Assembly (NCBI GenBank): GCA_020072585.1
Contig: JAIQGL010000027.1
Coordinates: forward strand, 23,982-87,981
DNA: 64,000 nucleotides
From: Terriglobia bacterium
GTDB lineage: Bacteria; Acidobacteriota; Terriglobia; Terriglobales; Acidobacteriaceae
Direction: 5' to 3'
Positions 21,049 through 28,723 of the stretch are shown in pieces. Positions within the stretch are counted from its first letter, which is position 1, and the number at the start of each line of letters is the position of its first letter. A model generated the notes under the pieces. It made no database searches, was not told the DNA's origin, and saw nothing but the letters and a program-made list of their open reading frames with translations. The translations under genes and the position numbers were made by a program.

Positions 21049-22047
21049 ATGAACATTTATCAGAACATTACACAGACCATCGGGCGGACGCCTCTGGTCC
21101 AACTCAACAAGCTCACCCAAGGCGCCAAAGCGACGGTGGTGGTTAAACTGGAAGGGTTTAACCCCTGCCACAGCGTGAAAGACCGCATTGGTGTAAGCAT
21201 GATCAATGAGGCCGAAAAAGCGGGCCGCATACAGCCGGGCAAAACCGTGCTGATTGAGCCAACCAGTGGAAACACTGGGATTGGACTGGCATTTGCCGCA
21301 GCGGCCAAAGGCTACCGGCTCATCCTGATCATGCCGGATACGATGAGCCAGGAACGCAGAGTGGTACTGCTGGCTCTGGGCGCGGAGATTATTCTTACGC
21401 CCGGGCCGAAGGGCATGAAGGGCGCCATCGCTAAAGCTAATGCGCTGCTGAAAGACACTCCCGATGGCGTCATCTTGCAGCAGTTCGCCAACCCGGCAAA
21501 TCCCAAGATCCACCGGGAGACGACTGGGCCGGAAATCTGGAATGACACGGACGGCAAGATTGACATTTTTGTCTCCGGCGTAGGCACAGGCGGAACGCTG
21601 ACGGGTGTGGGCGAATTTATCAAGGCTAAGAAACCGGAGCTCAAGATAATAGCGGTGGAGCCCGTGGATTCTCCCGTGCTCTCCGGAGGCAAACCGGGGC
21701 CGCACAAGATCCAGGGAATTGGAGGCGGATTTGTACCCGATGTGCTGCGCACTGATCTCATCGATGAGGTTATGACGGCAACTCTGGATGAATCACTGGA
21801 CATTGCACGCCGGATGGCGAAAGAAGAAGGCATTTTTATTGGCATTTCCGGCGGCGCAGCGGTAGCGCAGGCACTGAAGGTTGCCAATCGTGAAGAAAAC
21901 GCCGGCAAGCTGATTGTGGTGGTGATACCGGACTTCGGCGAGCGCTACCTGAGCACAGTGCTGTTCCAGAGCTTGAAGGATGAAGCCGCCAACCTGCCAA
22001 CCGTGGACGCGGATGTGGATACGTACTTCATGATGAAGACGGCATAA
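21049..22047 (+). CDS. cysK: Cysteine synthase A (O-acetylserine sulfhydrylase)
   Basis: PLP enzyme making cysteine from O-acetylserine and sulfide. The 332-aa protein has the fold-type II landmarks in order: [11 protein letters not shown] with the PLP lysine (~residue 44), the substrate-binding loop [13 protein letters not shown], the phosphate-binding glycine loop [30 protein letters not shown], and [12 protein letters not shown]. The C-terminus is slightly longer than the ~310-323 aa typical of CysK. A GGAGAG Shine-Dalgarno precedes the ATG. It appears to be monocistronic, ending at a terminator 30 bp later. Confidence 0.96.
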   Translation: MNIYQNITQTIGRTPLVQLNKLTQGAKATVVVKLEGFNPCHSVKDRIGVSMINEAEKAGRIQPGKTVLIEPTSGNTGIGLAFAAAAKGYRLILIMPDTMSQERRVVLLALGAEIILTPGPKGMKGAIAKANALLKDTPDGVILQQFANPANPKIHRETTGPEIWNDTDGKIDIFVSGVGTGGTLTGVGEFIKAKKPELKIIAVEPVDSPVLSGGKPGPHKIQGIGGGFVPDVLRTDLIDEVMTATLDESLDIARRMAKEEGIFIGISGGAAVAQALKVANREENAGKLIVVVIPDFGERYLSTVLFQSLKDEAANLPTVDADVDTYFMMKTA

Positions 22048-22074
22048 GCACCTGCGCCGTTTGTGCGAGAGGAT

Positions 22075-22117
22075 GAAAGCGAGGGGAAATTGAAAAGCTC
22101 CCTCGCTTTCTGTTTTT
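22075..22117 (+). terminator. Rho-independent terminator after cysK
   Basis: An 11-bp perfect stem GAAAGCGAGGG / CCCTCGCTTTC encloses a 14-nt loop and is followed by TGTTTTT, 27 bp after the cysK stop. Confidence 0.85.
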
Positions 22118-22240
22118 GATCTCGCTTACCGTTTATTCGGCGGCCAGCAAAAGGATTTTTTTTGACAAGTGCGGTTGACCACCAGATTCATTGCAGGGCT
22201 TGGTACTAAATTCGAGTTAATATGAGCTTAACAACGTGAT

Positions 22241-22906
22241 ATGGATTTAACCATGGGGAACCGTCCTTTACATTTCGTCACTTTATCAGGCGTGCCTGTC
22301 TACGTTTCTGAATTGAAATGGCCGTTTCATGCCTCCACCTCAGGCGCTGACTGGCACATACTGCACGGACGCGCTGAGCTGCTGGGCAGTGAAGAAGGGT
22401 TGCACGTGGAAGTAGCCGTGGGCATGACCCAGACCATGAAAGACGCTCTGGGCTCGCTTGACGCGGAAAATGCCGAGGGCCTGGTGGTGAATTCTATCCG
22501 TAAAACCATCGACAACGGCCAGCTCGCCTTCGTGAAATCAGGCAAACTTCAGCCGGTCCATGTGACCAGCCGCTTTTATAGCTTCGTGACAAAGAAAATC
22601 CAGTTCCCTACGCAGTCTGAGCAGGATGTGCTGGAGATGCTGAAGCGCCGGGTCTTCTGGCTGAGTGCGAAGACGGGCAAGGGCGCGCCGATAAGCATAG
22701 CGCATCCTTACGATTGCCAGTACGTGAATTTTTCACGCGAGAAAATGCTGGGGCTGGCGCAGCAGCTTGCCGCACAGGGCTTGTTGACCCTGGAGAGCGA
22801 ATTCGCCACCGCCACCAGCACGCTGCTAAAAGAAGAGCCGGCATTTGTTGCGGCAATGCACAAGGGCGTTGAGGCAGGGATCGCGGCGAATAAAGTGAGC
22901 GCGTAG
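22241..22906 (+). CDS. Conserved hypothetical cytosolic protein
   Basis: A 221-aa protein with no signal peptide or membrane segment. It has an alternating strand/helix look, with SRFYSFVTKKIQFPTQSEQD and the later ISIAHPYDCQYVNFSREKML. No catalytic motif is obvious to me. An in-frame ATG at 22253 would remove four residues; neither start has a strong ribosome site. Codon use looks like the neighbours. It is followed 13 bp later by a 102-aa gene on the same strand, so they may be cotranscribed. Confidence 0.7.
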   Translation: MDLTMGNRPLHFVTLSGVPVYVSELKWPFHASTSGADWHILHGRAELLGSEEGLHVEVAVGMTQTMKDALGSLDAENAEGLVVNSIRKTIDNGQLAFVKSGKLQPVHVTSRFYSFVTKKIQFPTQSEQDVLEMLKRRVFWLSAKTGKGAPISIAHPYDCQYVNFSREKMLGLAQQLAAQGLLTLESEFATATSTLLKEEPAFVAAMHKGVEAGIAANKVSA

Positions 22907-22919
22907 AGAGCACGAGAGC

Positions 22920-23228
22920 ATGAACTTGATTACAAAGAATCCTATTCCCATTCCACCGCGAACGATCGTGACCGTGGCTTCGAGATCAGATAACCCGTAT
23001 GCAGATCTGTGGGGAAGAAAGATTCGGATTGGTTATTACAGCGAGCAGGATGGTCTGGACTGCATCTGGCTTGTCTACCCGAGCGGAGAATATGGCGAAA
23101 CAACAGACCATGATCATATTTACCGCTATTTTGTGATAGAGCAGCTTTCGGATGAATGTGATTTTTATGGAGCTGCCAGAGAACCGCTTGGCGAACTAAC
23201 TTCAAACTCAGCAAAATCCGACCGTTAG
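22920..23228 (+). CDS. Small conserved hypothetical protein
   Basis: A 102-aa soluble protein. The central part, WGRKIRIGYYSEQDGLDCIW followed by LVYPSGEYGETTDHDHIYRYF, reads like a compact beta-rich fold and resembles small acidobacterial proteins with the pattern RIGYYS.QDGLD.IWLV, in my recollection. No function is known to me. It sits 13 bp after the 221-aa hypothetical gene and 13 bp before the ABC ATPase frame, which suggests one transcript. Confidence 0.6.
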   Translation: MNLITKNPIPIPPRTIVTVASRSDNPYADLWGRKIRIGYYSEQDGLDCIWLVYPSGEYGETTDHDHIYRYFVIEQLSDECDFYGAAREPLGELTSNSAKSDR

Positions 23229-23241
23229 TGGATGAATCATT

Positions 23242-24132
23242 CTGCCTTCGCTTCTCCAAGTCGATCACCTGAGCGTCACCTTCGCCACGCAGACTGGAGA
23301 GGTTGCCGCTGTACGCGATGTCAGCTTCTCCATTGCTGAATCAGGCACGCTTGGACTGGTGGGCGAATCCGGTTCAGGCAAGTCAGCAACGTCACTTGCG
23401 ATCATGCGCTTACTTCCACCGCAGGCACGCACCACCGGCAAGATTACTTTTGCCGGTGAAGACCTGCTTAGCTTGAATGATGACGATATGCGCCGCATTC
23501 GCGGGGCCCGCATCAGCATGATCTTTCAGGAACCCATGACCGCACTGAATCCAGTGATGCGGGTAGGTGATCAGGTGGCGGAAGCGGTGTTGGCACATCA
23601 CAGGGTAAACAAAGCGGAGGCATGGACGCGCACGGTGGAGGCTATGCGCGAAGTGGCTATCCCTGAGCCGGAAAAGCGTGCGCGTGACTATCCACACCAG
23701 CTTTCCGGTGGACAGCGCCAGCGCGTGATGATCGCCATGGCTCTGGTGAACAACCCGCAACTTCTGATTGCAGACGAGCCCACCACCGCGCTGGATGTAA
23801 CCATCCAGGCGCAAATTCTGGAGCTACTGGCTGCGCTGCGCCAGAAGCACAGGCTGGCGGTGCTTTTTATCTCGCATGATCTGGGCGTGGTATCGCGCGT
23901 AGCAGAACACGTGGCCGTGATGTATGCCGGAGAAATTGTTGAGATGGGACCAGCAGCCGGGATTTTTGCTGCCGCCCGGCACTCGTACACACGCGGGTTG
24001 ATCGGCGCCATCCCCACGCTTAAAACAGACCGTGCGTTTCCTCTGGCGACTGTGGAGGGAGCTGCCCGGCCGACTGGCGCACTCCCATTGCGGGAAGTTG
24101 CACCGGGACACTGGGCGCGGGTGTCGCCGTAA
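23242..24132 (+). CDS. Oligopeptide-type ABC transporter ATP-binding protein, start codon abnormal
   Basis: ATPase of the Opp/Dpp (peptide/nickel) import type. Walker A is [11 protein letters not shown], the Q-loop [10 protein letters not shown], the signature [15 protein letters not shown], Walker [14 protein letters not shown], and the H-loop FISHDLGVV. Homologous sequence ([20 protein letters not shown]) extends upstream to the TGA at 23233, but no ATG, GTG or TTG lies in this frame before the GTG at 23359, which is inside the Walker A strand. Either a CTG at 23242 is used, or one base was gained near the ATG at 23232. The C-terminus jumps from the last helix to LREVAPGHW and lacks the usual Cys-containing segment. 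No permease is nearby. It may be a pseudogene. Confidence 0.75.
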   Translation: MPSLLQVDHLSVTFATQTGEVAAVRDVSFSIAESGTLGLVGESGSGKSATSLAIMRLLPPQARTTGKITFAGEDLLSLNDDDMRRIRGARISMIFQEPMTALNPVMRVGDQVAEAVLAHHRVNKAEAWTRTVEAMREVAIPEPEKRARDYPHQLSGGQRQRVMIAMALVNNPQLLIADEPTTALDVTIQAQILELLAALRQKHRLAVLFISHDLGVVSRVAEHVAVMYAGEIVEMGPAAGIFAAARHSYTRGLIGAIPTLKTDRAFPLATVEGAARPTGALPLREVAPGHWARVSP

Positions 24133-24177
24133 GAATTGGTACACTCATCAGGTCGATTCATTTGAGGCCATAGTACT

Positions 24178-24930
24178 TTGCGCTTACTCATTCTTTCAGA
24201 CATCCATGCCAACCTTGAGGCGCTTGAGGCTTGCCTGGACGCTGCTCCCGAGTACGACCAGATTTACAACTTGGGCGATATTGTGGGCTATGGCGCAAAT
24301 CCCAATGAAGTCACTGAGCGTTCACGTGAGATGGGCTCCATCTTTGTACGCGGCAATCATGACAAGGCATGCTCTGGCCTGAGCGACCTGCATGACTTCA
24401 ATCCTATTGCAGGCCTGGCAGCGCTGTGGACGCGAGAGAAACTGTTTGACGACCATCTCCAATTTCTGAGGGCACTGCCTCAGGGACCTCTTTCTCCGAT
24501 GGACGATGTGCATCTGGTGCATGGCTCGCCACGGGACGAAGATGAATACATTCTGATGGCCAGCGATGCTTATGTCATGCTGGCCCAGAGCATAGTCCCC
24601 CTGACTTTTTTTGGACACACGCATGTCCAGCGCGGTTTTCTGCTTGAAGGCGCCTCTCAGGGCAAGGCCCTTGCGCCCAACTACAAATCATCCAAAGGCA
24701 AGCAGACAGTCAAACTGGAAGTGAAGCCGAATACAAAGTATCTGGTGAACCCAGGTTCAGTGGGCCAGCCACGCGACAACGATCCGCGTGCAGCATTCCT
24801 GCTTTATGACACGGATGCCAGCGTCATTACGTTTTATCGCGTGCCATACGATATTAAGCTCGCACAGAAAAAGATTTTCGCCGCAGGATTGCCGGAGCGA
24901 CTGGCCGTCCGGTTGGAGGAGGGCCGTTGA
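24178..24930 (+). CDS. Metallophosphoesterase (YfcE/MJ0936-like)
   Basis: A 250-aa two-metal phosphoesterase. Motifs in order: [13 protein letters not shown] (D and H ligands), NLGDIVGYG (GD), VRGNHDKA (GNH), a His in [10 protein letters not shown], and FFGHTHVQR (GHTH). These give the complete binuclear metal site. The start is TTG with GAGG 10 nt upstream. It is the first of three overlapping genes (phosphoesterase, RNase HI-like, RidA-like); its stop overlaps the next start as TTGA. The substrate is unknown; relatives hydrolyse phosphodiesters or phosphoprotein/nucleotide substrates. Confidence 0.9.
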   Translation: MRLLILSDIHANLEALEACLDAAPEYDQIYNLGDIVGYGANPNEVTERSREMGSIFVRGNHDKACSGLSDLHDFNPIAGLAALWTREKLFDDHLQFLRALPQGPLSPMDDVHLVHGSPRDEDEYILMASDAYVMLAQSIVPLTFFGHTHVQRGFLLEGASQGKALAPNYKSSKGKQTVKLEVKPNTKYLVNPGSVGQPRDNDPRAAFLLYDTDASVITFYRVPYDIKLAQKKIFAAGLPERLAVRLEEGR

Positions 24931-25388
24931 CCCAGAAATCGCTGTTCGATTCGTCCGCGCCGCGCGCCGCAGCACCCGCAATCAAAGCCAACATCGATGG
25001 CGGCGCCCGCGGTAATCCTGGTCCTTCGGCTTACGGCGTAGTGGTCCGCGATGCAAAAGGGGAGATCATTGCTGAGTTGGCGGAGTATCTGGGCAACCAG
25101 ACCAACAACTTTGCCGAATATTCCGGACTGCTTGCCGCGCTTGAGTATGCCGTCAGAGAAAAGTACCTTTCACTTGCTGTCATCAGCGACTCTGAGCTCA
25201 TGGTGAAACAAATGAAGGGTCAATACAAAGTGAAAAATCCTGGCCTGCTTGAGCTCTACACTCGCGCAAAATCTCTGGTACGCAAGCTGGAACATTTTTC
25301 CATTCAACACGTGCTGCGGGCGCAGAACCGGGACGCGGACCGGCTGGTAAATGAAATTTTAGACAGCCGGGCAAGAGGAGCCAGATGA
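24927..25388 (+). CDS. Ribonuclease HI family protein
   Basis: A 153-aa RNase H-fold protein that would cleave the RNA strand of RNA-DNA hybrids. All four acidic residues can be placed: Asp in [13 protein letters not shown], Glu in NNFAEYSGL, Asp in [10 protein letters not shown], and Asp in [10 protein letters not shown]. The family version is the short type with GGARGNPGP rather than canonical RnhA with DGSCLGNPGPGG. A short N-terminal extension precedes the fold. It starts with TTG overlapping the upstream stop and ends overlapping the downstream ATG (ATGA), so all three genes are translationally coupled. Confidence 0.9.
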   Translation: MTQKSLFDSSAPRAAAPAIKANIDGGARGNPGPSAYGVVVRDAKGEIIAELAEYLGNQTNNFAEYSGLLAALEYAVREKYLSLAVISDSELMVKQMKGQYKVKNPGLLELYTRAKSLVRKLEHFSIQHVLRAQNRDADRLVNEILDSRARGAR

Positions 25389-25777
25389 CACGACAGAATT
25401 TTTCCAGTGGAACCAAGTGGGAGCCGGTAGTCGGTTATTCGCGCGCTGTACGTGCAGGAAGCACCATTCACGTCTCCGGTACAACGGCGACGGACGCCAA
25501 CGGCAACATTGTAGGAGTGGGAGACGCTTACGCTCAGGCTGTGCAGACTCTCAGAAACATTCAGGCTGTTCTGGAGCGTGCCGGCTCCGGCATGAAGGAC
25601 GTGGTACGCACCCGGATGTTTGTGACCAACATTACCGCGGACTGGGAAAAAGTCGGGCGGGCACATGGTGAGTTCTTCGCCAACATTCGCCCCGTAACCA
25701 GCATGGTGGAAGTCTCAAAGCTGATCTCGCCGGAGATGCTGGTGGAGATCGAGGCCGAAGCGATTGTAGGTGAGTGA
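25385..25777 (+). CDS. RidA/YjgF-family protein lacking the catalytic arginine
   Basis: A 130-aa trimeric-type YjgF fold protein. Family features include [20 protein letters not shown], a [20 protein letters not shown] helix-strand, and [20 protein letters not shown]. In E. coli RidA the key Arg105 lies in FPARSCVEVARL; here the aligned segment is [12 protein letters not shown], placing Thr at that position. It is therefore probably not a canonical 2-aminoacrylate deaminase but a member of another Rid subgroup. The ATG overlaps the RNase H gene stop. Fold is sure, activity is not. Confidence 0.88.
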   Translation: MTRQNFSSGTKWEPVVGYSRAVRAGSTIHVSGTTATDANGNIVGVGDAYAQAVQTLRNIQAVLERAGSGMKDVVRTRMFVTNITADWEKVGRAHGEFFANIRPVTSMVEVSKLISPEMLVEIEAEAIVGE

Positions 25778-25802
25778 GAATCTGGTCGAAAAAAATGCTA
25801 CC

Positions 25803-25824
25803 AGCGGTTTGGAGTGAAACGACA
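25803..25824 (+). repeat. Isolated signature of the dispersed element
   Basis: AGCGGTTTGGAGTGAAACGA matches the 3' signature of the ~110-bp element with three changes, without an obvious 5' block. It lies 26 bp after the RidA-like gene and just before a bidirectional terminator. Confidence 0.55.
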
Positions 25825-25837
25825 AATAAAAAGGTAA

Positions 25838-25859
25838 AGGCCAGCTTTTCGGCTGGCCT
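25838..25859 (-). terminator. Terminator between convergent ridA-like and hup genes
   Basis: AGGCCAGC / GCTGGCCT forms an 8-bp stem with a 6-nt loop. On the minus strand it is followed by TTTACCTTTTTATTT, serving hup; on the plus strand it may also stop the trio ending at 25777. Confidence 0.75.
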
Positions 25860-25888
25860 GTGATGAGATTTTCTGCTGGTAGCAGAAG

Positions 25889-26182
25889 TTATTTCTTGGG
25901 AGCGATTACATCTTTTACGGCCTTGGCAACGCGGAACTTTACCACGGTCTTGGCCGCGATCTTGATGGGTTCTCCGGTTTGCGGATTGCGTCCCATGCGC
26001 GCTTTCCGGTTGGACTTTACCAGGCGTCCCAGGCCAGGAATAACGAACACACCGTTTTTCTTTGTCTCTTTGATTGCGGTTTCCGCCAGCTGTTCCAGGA
26101 ACGCCGCTGCGGTTTTGTTGTTCGTTTCCAGTTTCTCCGCCATGTGGCGGACGAGTTGGGTCTTGGTCATGCCTGCTGCCAT
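25889..26182 (-). CDS. hup: HU-family histone-like DNA-binding protein
   Basis: A 97-aa nucleoid protein that bends DNA as a dimer. It has MTKTQLVRHMAEKLETNNKT at the N-terminus, the core GVFVIPGLGRL, and the arm RKARMGRNPQTGEPIKI, which carries the intercalating proline in RNPQTGE. A strong Shine-Dalgarno (AAGGAGGGAAG) precedes the ATG. A sigma70-like promoter lies at 26248-26275 and a DnaA-box-like 9-mer at 26316. It ends at the shared terminator. IHF versus HU cannot be distinguished strictly, but the sequence is HU-like. Confidence 0.95.
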   Translation of the reverse strand: MAAGMTKTQLVRHMAEKLETNNKTAAAFLEQLAETAIKETKKNGVFVIPGLGRLVKSNRKARMGRNPQTGEPIKIAAKTVVKFRVAKAVKDVIAPKK

Positions 26183-26247
26183 CTTCCCTCCTTGAGTTTT
26201 GAGCGCTTACGTCTGAATATGAGCACTTTTCGTTGCTCTCATTCGGT

Positions 26248-26275
26248 ATATTACATCAGCAAAGCACTGTTGCAA
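26248..26275 (-). promoter_or_regulatory. Probable sigma70 promoter of hup
   Basis: On the minus strand TTGCAA (26275-26270), a 16-bp spacer and TAATAT (26253-26248) lie about 66 bp before the hup start codon. Confidence 0.55.
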
Positions 26276-26315
26276 GCCATTTCGCCTGATTTTATGCGGG
26301 TTTTTCTAAGGTAGC

Positions 26316-26324
26316 TGTGGAAAA
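26316..26324 (-). promoter_or_regulatory. DnaA-box-like 9-mer upstream of hup
   Basis: TTTTCCACA on the minus strand, one change from the canonical TTATCCACA, about 40 bp upstream of the hup -35 element. A single box, so it could be chance. Confidence 0.35.
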
Positions 26325-26424
26325 CAGGCATAAACAGCGGTGATCCACGATTTTCAACCAAGTCTCAGCCGTAGGGTAGGCTTGCCATGGGGCAAAAGCT
26401 CGGACTCAGAAAAGCTGGCCTGCC

Positions 26425-26520
26425 GCAAGCGAGCCCTTGCGTGGCGAGCTGCCCTGTAACAAGCCCAGCAGCATTGCTTGCCTGGATATTACTTCTGCGC
26501 GGTCTGGAGCGGAGCGACAG
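26425..26520 (+). repeat. Dispersed ~110-bp element overlapping the rsmD 3' end
   Basis: It has the 5' block GCGAGCCCTTGCGTGGCGAG followed by CTGCCCTGTAACA, and ends in GCGGTCTGGAGCGGAGCGAC, the same family as 27165-27578. Its signature codes, in antisense, for the last ~10 residues of RsmD. Confidence 0.7.
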
Positions 26521-27064
26521 AGTAAAAGCTGAGGACCGCATCCCCCTGGCGCAATTTGCGAAAACGCCGGAGTGAACCGAATGTATCGCCCGGATCAAAG
26601 TGTTTGTCGTGTTCAGCAATCACGCGGCTTCCCGGGTTCAACAATCGGGATTGCGAAAGAAAACTCAGCACCCGTTCATAGTCGCCCAGTTTACGGTAAG
26701 GCGGATCAAGGAAGACAAAATCGCATGTGACCGCCTGGAAATCCAGCATTCGCAGCGCGACGACAGCATCGCGCTCAATTACTTCAGCCCCTTCTTCGAT
26801 TTTCAAGGTGTGCAAATTTTTGCGGATTGTACGGGCTGCCGAGCCGGCTGATTCCACAAAATAAACGCTGCGCGCGCCACGGCTTAATGCTTCAATCCCG
26901 ACCGCTCCGCTCCCGGCAAACAGGTCAAGCCATACCGAGTCTTTGATACCCGGAGTGACCACGTTGAAAAGGGTCTCGCGCAGACGATCAGAGGTCGGGC
27001 GCGTTTCAATGCCCTGCGGCGCTGCCAACCGTCGACTTTTATACTTGCCTGCAATTACGCGCAT
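26489..27064 (-). CDS. rsmD: 16S rRNA (guanine(966)-N2)-methyltransferase RsmD
   Basis: Methylates G966 of 16S rRNA using SAM. The 191-aa protein starts MRVIAGKYKSRRLAAPQG, has the family segment RPTSDRLRETLFNVV, the SAM-binding motif LDLFAGSGAVGIEALSRGA (~48-66), and the catalytic DPPY motif in FVFLDPPYRKL. The natural family end is near GDAVLSFY; the extra SVAPLQTAQK is encoded by the signature of the dispersed element at 26425-26520. It is divergent from the M50 protease gene, with the tandem repeat array between them. Confidence 0.95.
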   Translation of the reverse strand: MRVIAGKYKSRRLAAPQGIETRPTSDRLRETLFNVVTPGIKDSVWLDLFAGSGAVGIEALSRGARSVYFVESAGSAARTIRKNLHTLKIEEGAEVIERDAVVALRMLDFQAVTCDFVFLDPPYRKLGDYERVLSFLSQSRLLNPGSRVIAEHDKHFDPGDTFGSLRRFRKLRQGDAVLSFYSVAPLQTAQK

Positions 27065-27164
27065 TGGCCTTGCTCTGGCTGTCTGACATCTAATCTAACG
27101 TATAGAATCAAAGGAGAGCGGGCCTTGTCAGATTTCTGAAAACTTAGTGGGCACGATTTGAATT

Positions 27165-27578
27165 GGCAGCGAGCCCGGGTTGCCGCCCTGCAACAGGAGC
27201 AGAAGAGTCTCTGATCAAGAATGCCTTTTAAGCGGTCTGGAGCGCAGCGACACAGGTCCTTCCTAGCAGCGAGCCTGCTTGCGCGGCGAGCTGCCTGCAA
27301 CAGGAGCACAAAGAATTACAACTGGAATCGAGTGTTTAGCGGTTTTGGAGCGCAGCGATACAGGTCCTTCCCAGCAGCGAGCCCGGCTTGCGCGGCGAGC
27401 TGCCTGCAACAGGAGCACAAAGAATTACAACTGGAATCGAGTGTTTAGCGGTTTTGGAGCGCAGCGACACAGGTCCTTCCCAGCAGCGAGCCCGGCTTGC
27501 GCGGCGAGCTGCCTGCAACAGGAGCACAAAGAATTACAACTGGAATCGAGTGTTTAGCGGTTTTGGAGCGCAGCGACA
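27165..27578 (+). repeat. Tandem array of the ~109-bp element (one degenerate plus three near-identical units)
   Basis: Signatures AGCGGTTTTGGAGCGCAGCG begin at 27231 (as AGCGGTCTGG), 27338, 27447 and 27556, giving periods of 107, 109 and 109 bp. Between them lies GCGAGCCCGGCTTGCGCGGC, then CTGCCTGCAACAGGAGCACA and AAGAATTACAACTGGAATCG. The last two periods differ only by single bases, so the amplification is recent. The array ends 16 bp before the M50 gene start and fills the rsmD-M50 divergent gap (529 bp), where promoters of both genes would be expected. The open frames through it have no protein character. Confidence 0.92.
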
Positions 27579-27593
27579 GAAAGTAAAGAAACG

Positions 27594-28715
27594 ATGAGAA
27601 ACTGGTCGATATTTACGGCAAGGCTCGGCGGAGTTGAAGTCCGCATTCACGTTACCTTTCTGGCCCTGCTGATTTTCCTTTTGGCGGTTGAAACCAGCCG
27701 CGGCGGTGCGGGGGTAATTCCTCGCGTATTCATGCTCTCCGGTCTGGTCCTGGCGGCGGTTCTATTGCATGAGATTGGTCATGCCGTGGTGTCAGAGCGC
27801 CAGGGTTTTCCTATCAAGAGCATCCTGCTTCTTCCCATGGGTGGACTTGCCATGGTTGATCCCGCGGTCCAGGAAGAAAGCGCTCGCAATCTGCGCCGTG
27901 AAATATTTATCGCCCTGGCAGGCCCGCTTGTAAGTGCGATATTGGCCGGCGTTACATTGCTTGTTCTTGTAACCATGGGAATGGCCCACAATCTTTGGCT
28001 TTCCGCCAGGGTAACAACCGCGAACCTGGCAACCAGCTTTTTCTGGATCAATATCTGCATTCTTGTTTTCAACCTGCTGCCGGCCTTCCCGCTCGATGGT
28101 GGCCGGATCCTCCGCGCCTGGCTGGCCCAGCGCATGGAATTTCGCCGGGCTACGCGGCGCGCCGTAAATCTTGGACATCTCTTTGCTGGACTCTTCATGC
28201 TGGCTGGCGCTGCTGGAAACATACCCTGGCTGATGCTGGCTGGATCTTTTATTTTCATGGCCACACAAATTGAAGAGCGCACTGTGATGTTTCAGTCGGT
28301 GGTGGACGCGGTCCAGATGGAGGACATTATGCTGACGGAGTTTTCCATTCTCTCGCCAGCGGACACGCTTGAAGACGCGCTCCACAAGGCCGTCCACTGC
28401 CTGCAAGACGACTTTCCCGTGGTCAGCGGTGGAGACCTGGTGGGCGTGATTACCCGCCAGATCATTGTGGACCGGCTGCGCTCTGAAGGGAACGGCTACG
28501 TGCAGGGCGCCATGAGCAAGGCGTTTGAGATCGCCTCGCGGACAGAAACGCTAGGATCGGCTTTCCGGAAACTCACCTCACGCGGCCTCAGTCTGATTCC
28601 CGTGGTCGATCAGGAACGTTTGGTGGGGATCGTTACGCTGCAACATCTCATGCACAGCATGGGATTGCTGGCTGAGTCGAAGAGATTGAAAAAGCAGATG
28701 GAAGGGCAGAAATAA
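27594..28715 (+). CDS. M50-family (site-2 protease) metalloprotease with CBS domains
   Basis: A 373-aa intramembrane zinc protease. Four to six membrane segments fill residues 1-230. The zinc motif HEIGHAV is at ~59-65 and the second motif NLLPAFPLDGGR at ~160-171, giving the His-His-Asp ligand set. Residues ~240-360 hold two CBS repeats (MLTEFSILSPADTLEDAL and MSKAFEIASRTETLGSAF), which usually bind adenylates and regulate activity. This is the SpoIVFB/CBS-type (S2P group 3) architecture. The substrate is unknown. Its leader is the 109-bp repeat array; no clear Shine-Dalgarno is present outside it. Confidence 0.93.
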   Translation: MRNWSIFTARLGGVEVRIHVTFLALLIFLLAVETSRGGAGVIPRVFMLSGLVLAAVLLHEIGHAVVSERQGFPIKSILLLPMGGLAMVDPAVQEESARNLRREIFIALAGPLVSAILAGVTLLVLVTMGMAHNLWLSARVTTANLATSFFWINICILVFNLLPAFPLDGGRILRAWLAQRMEFRRATRRAVNLGHLFAGLFMLAGAAGNIPWLMLAGSFIFMATQIEERTVMFQSVVDAVQMEDIMLTEFSILSPADTLEDALHKAVHCLQDDFPVVSGGDLVGVITRQIIVDRLRSEGNGYVQGAMSKAFEIASRTETLGSAFRKLTSRGLSLIPVVDQERLVGIVTLQHLMHSMGLLAESKRLKKQMEGQK

Positions 28716-28723
28716 CTTCAAAA

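Noticed and set aside
27221..27597. Repetitive open frames encoding CAASCLQQEHKELQLESSV-like peptides in the 109-bp array
   Set aside because: They arise because the unit is free of stops in one frame; the 107-bp first period breaks the frame and no ribosome site or family match is visible.
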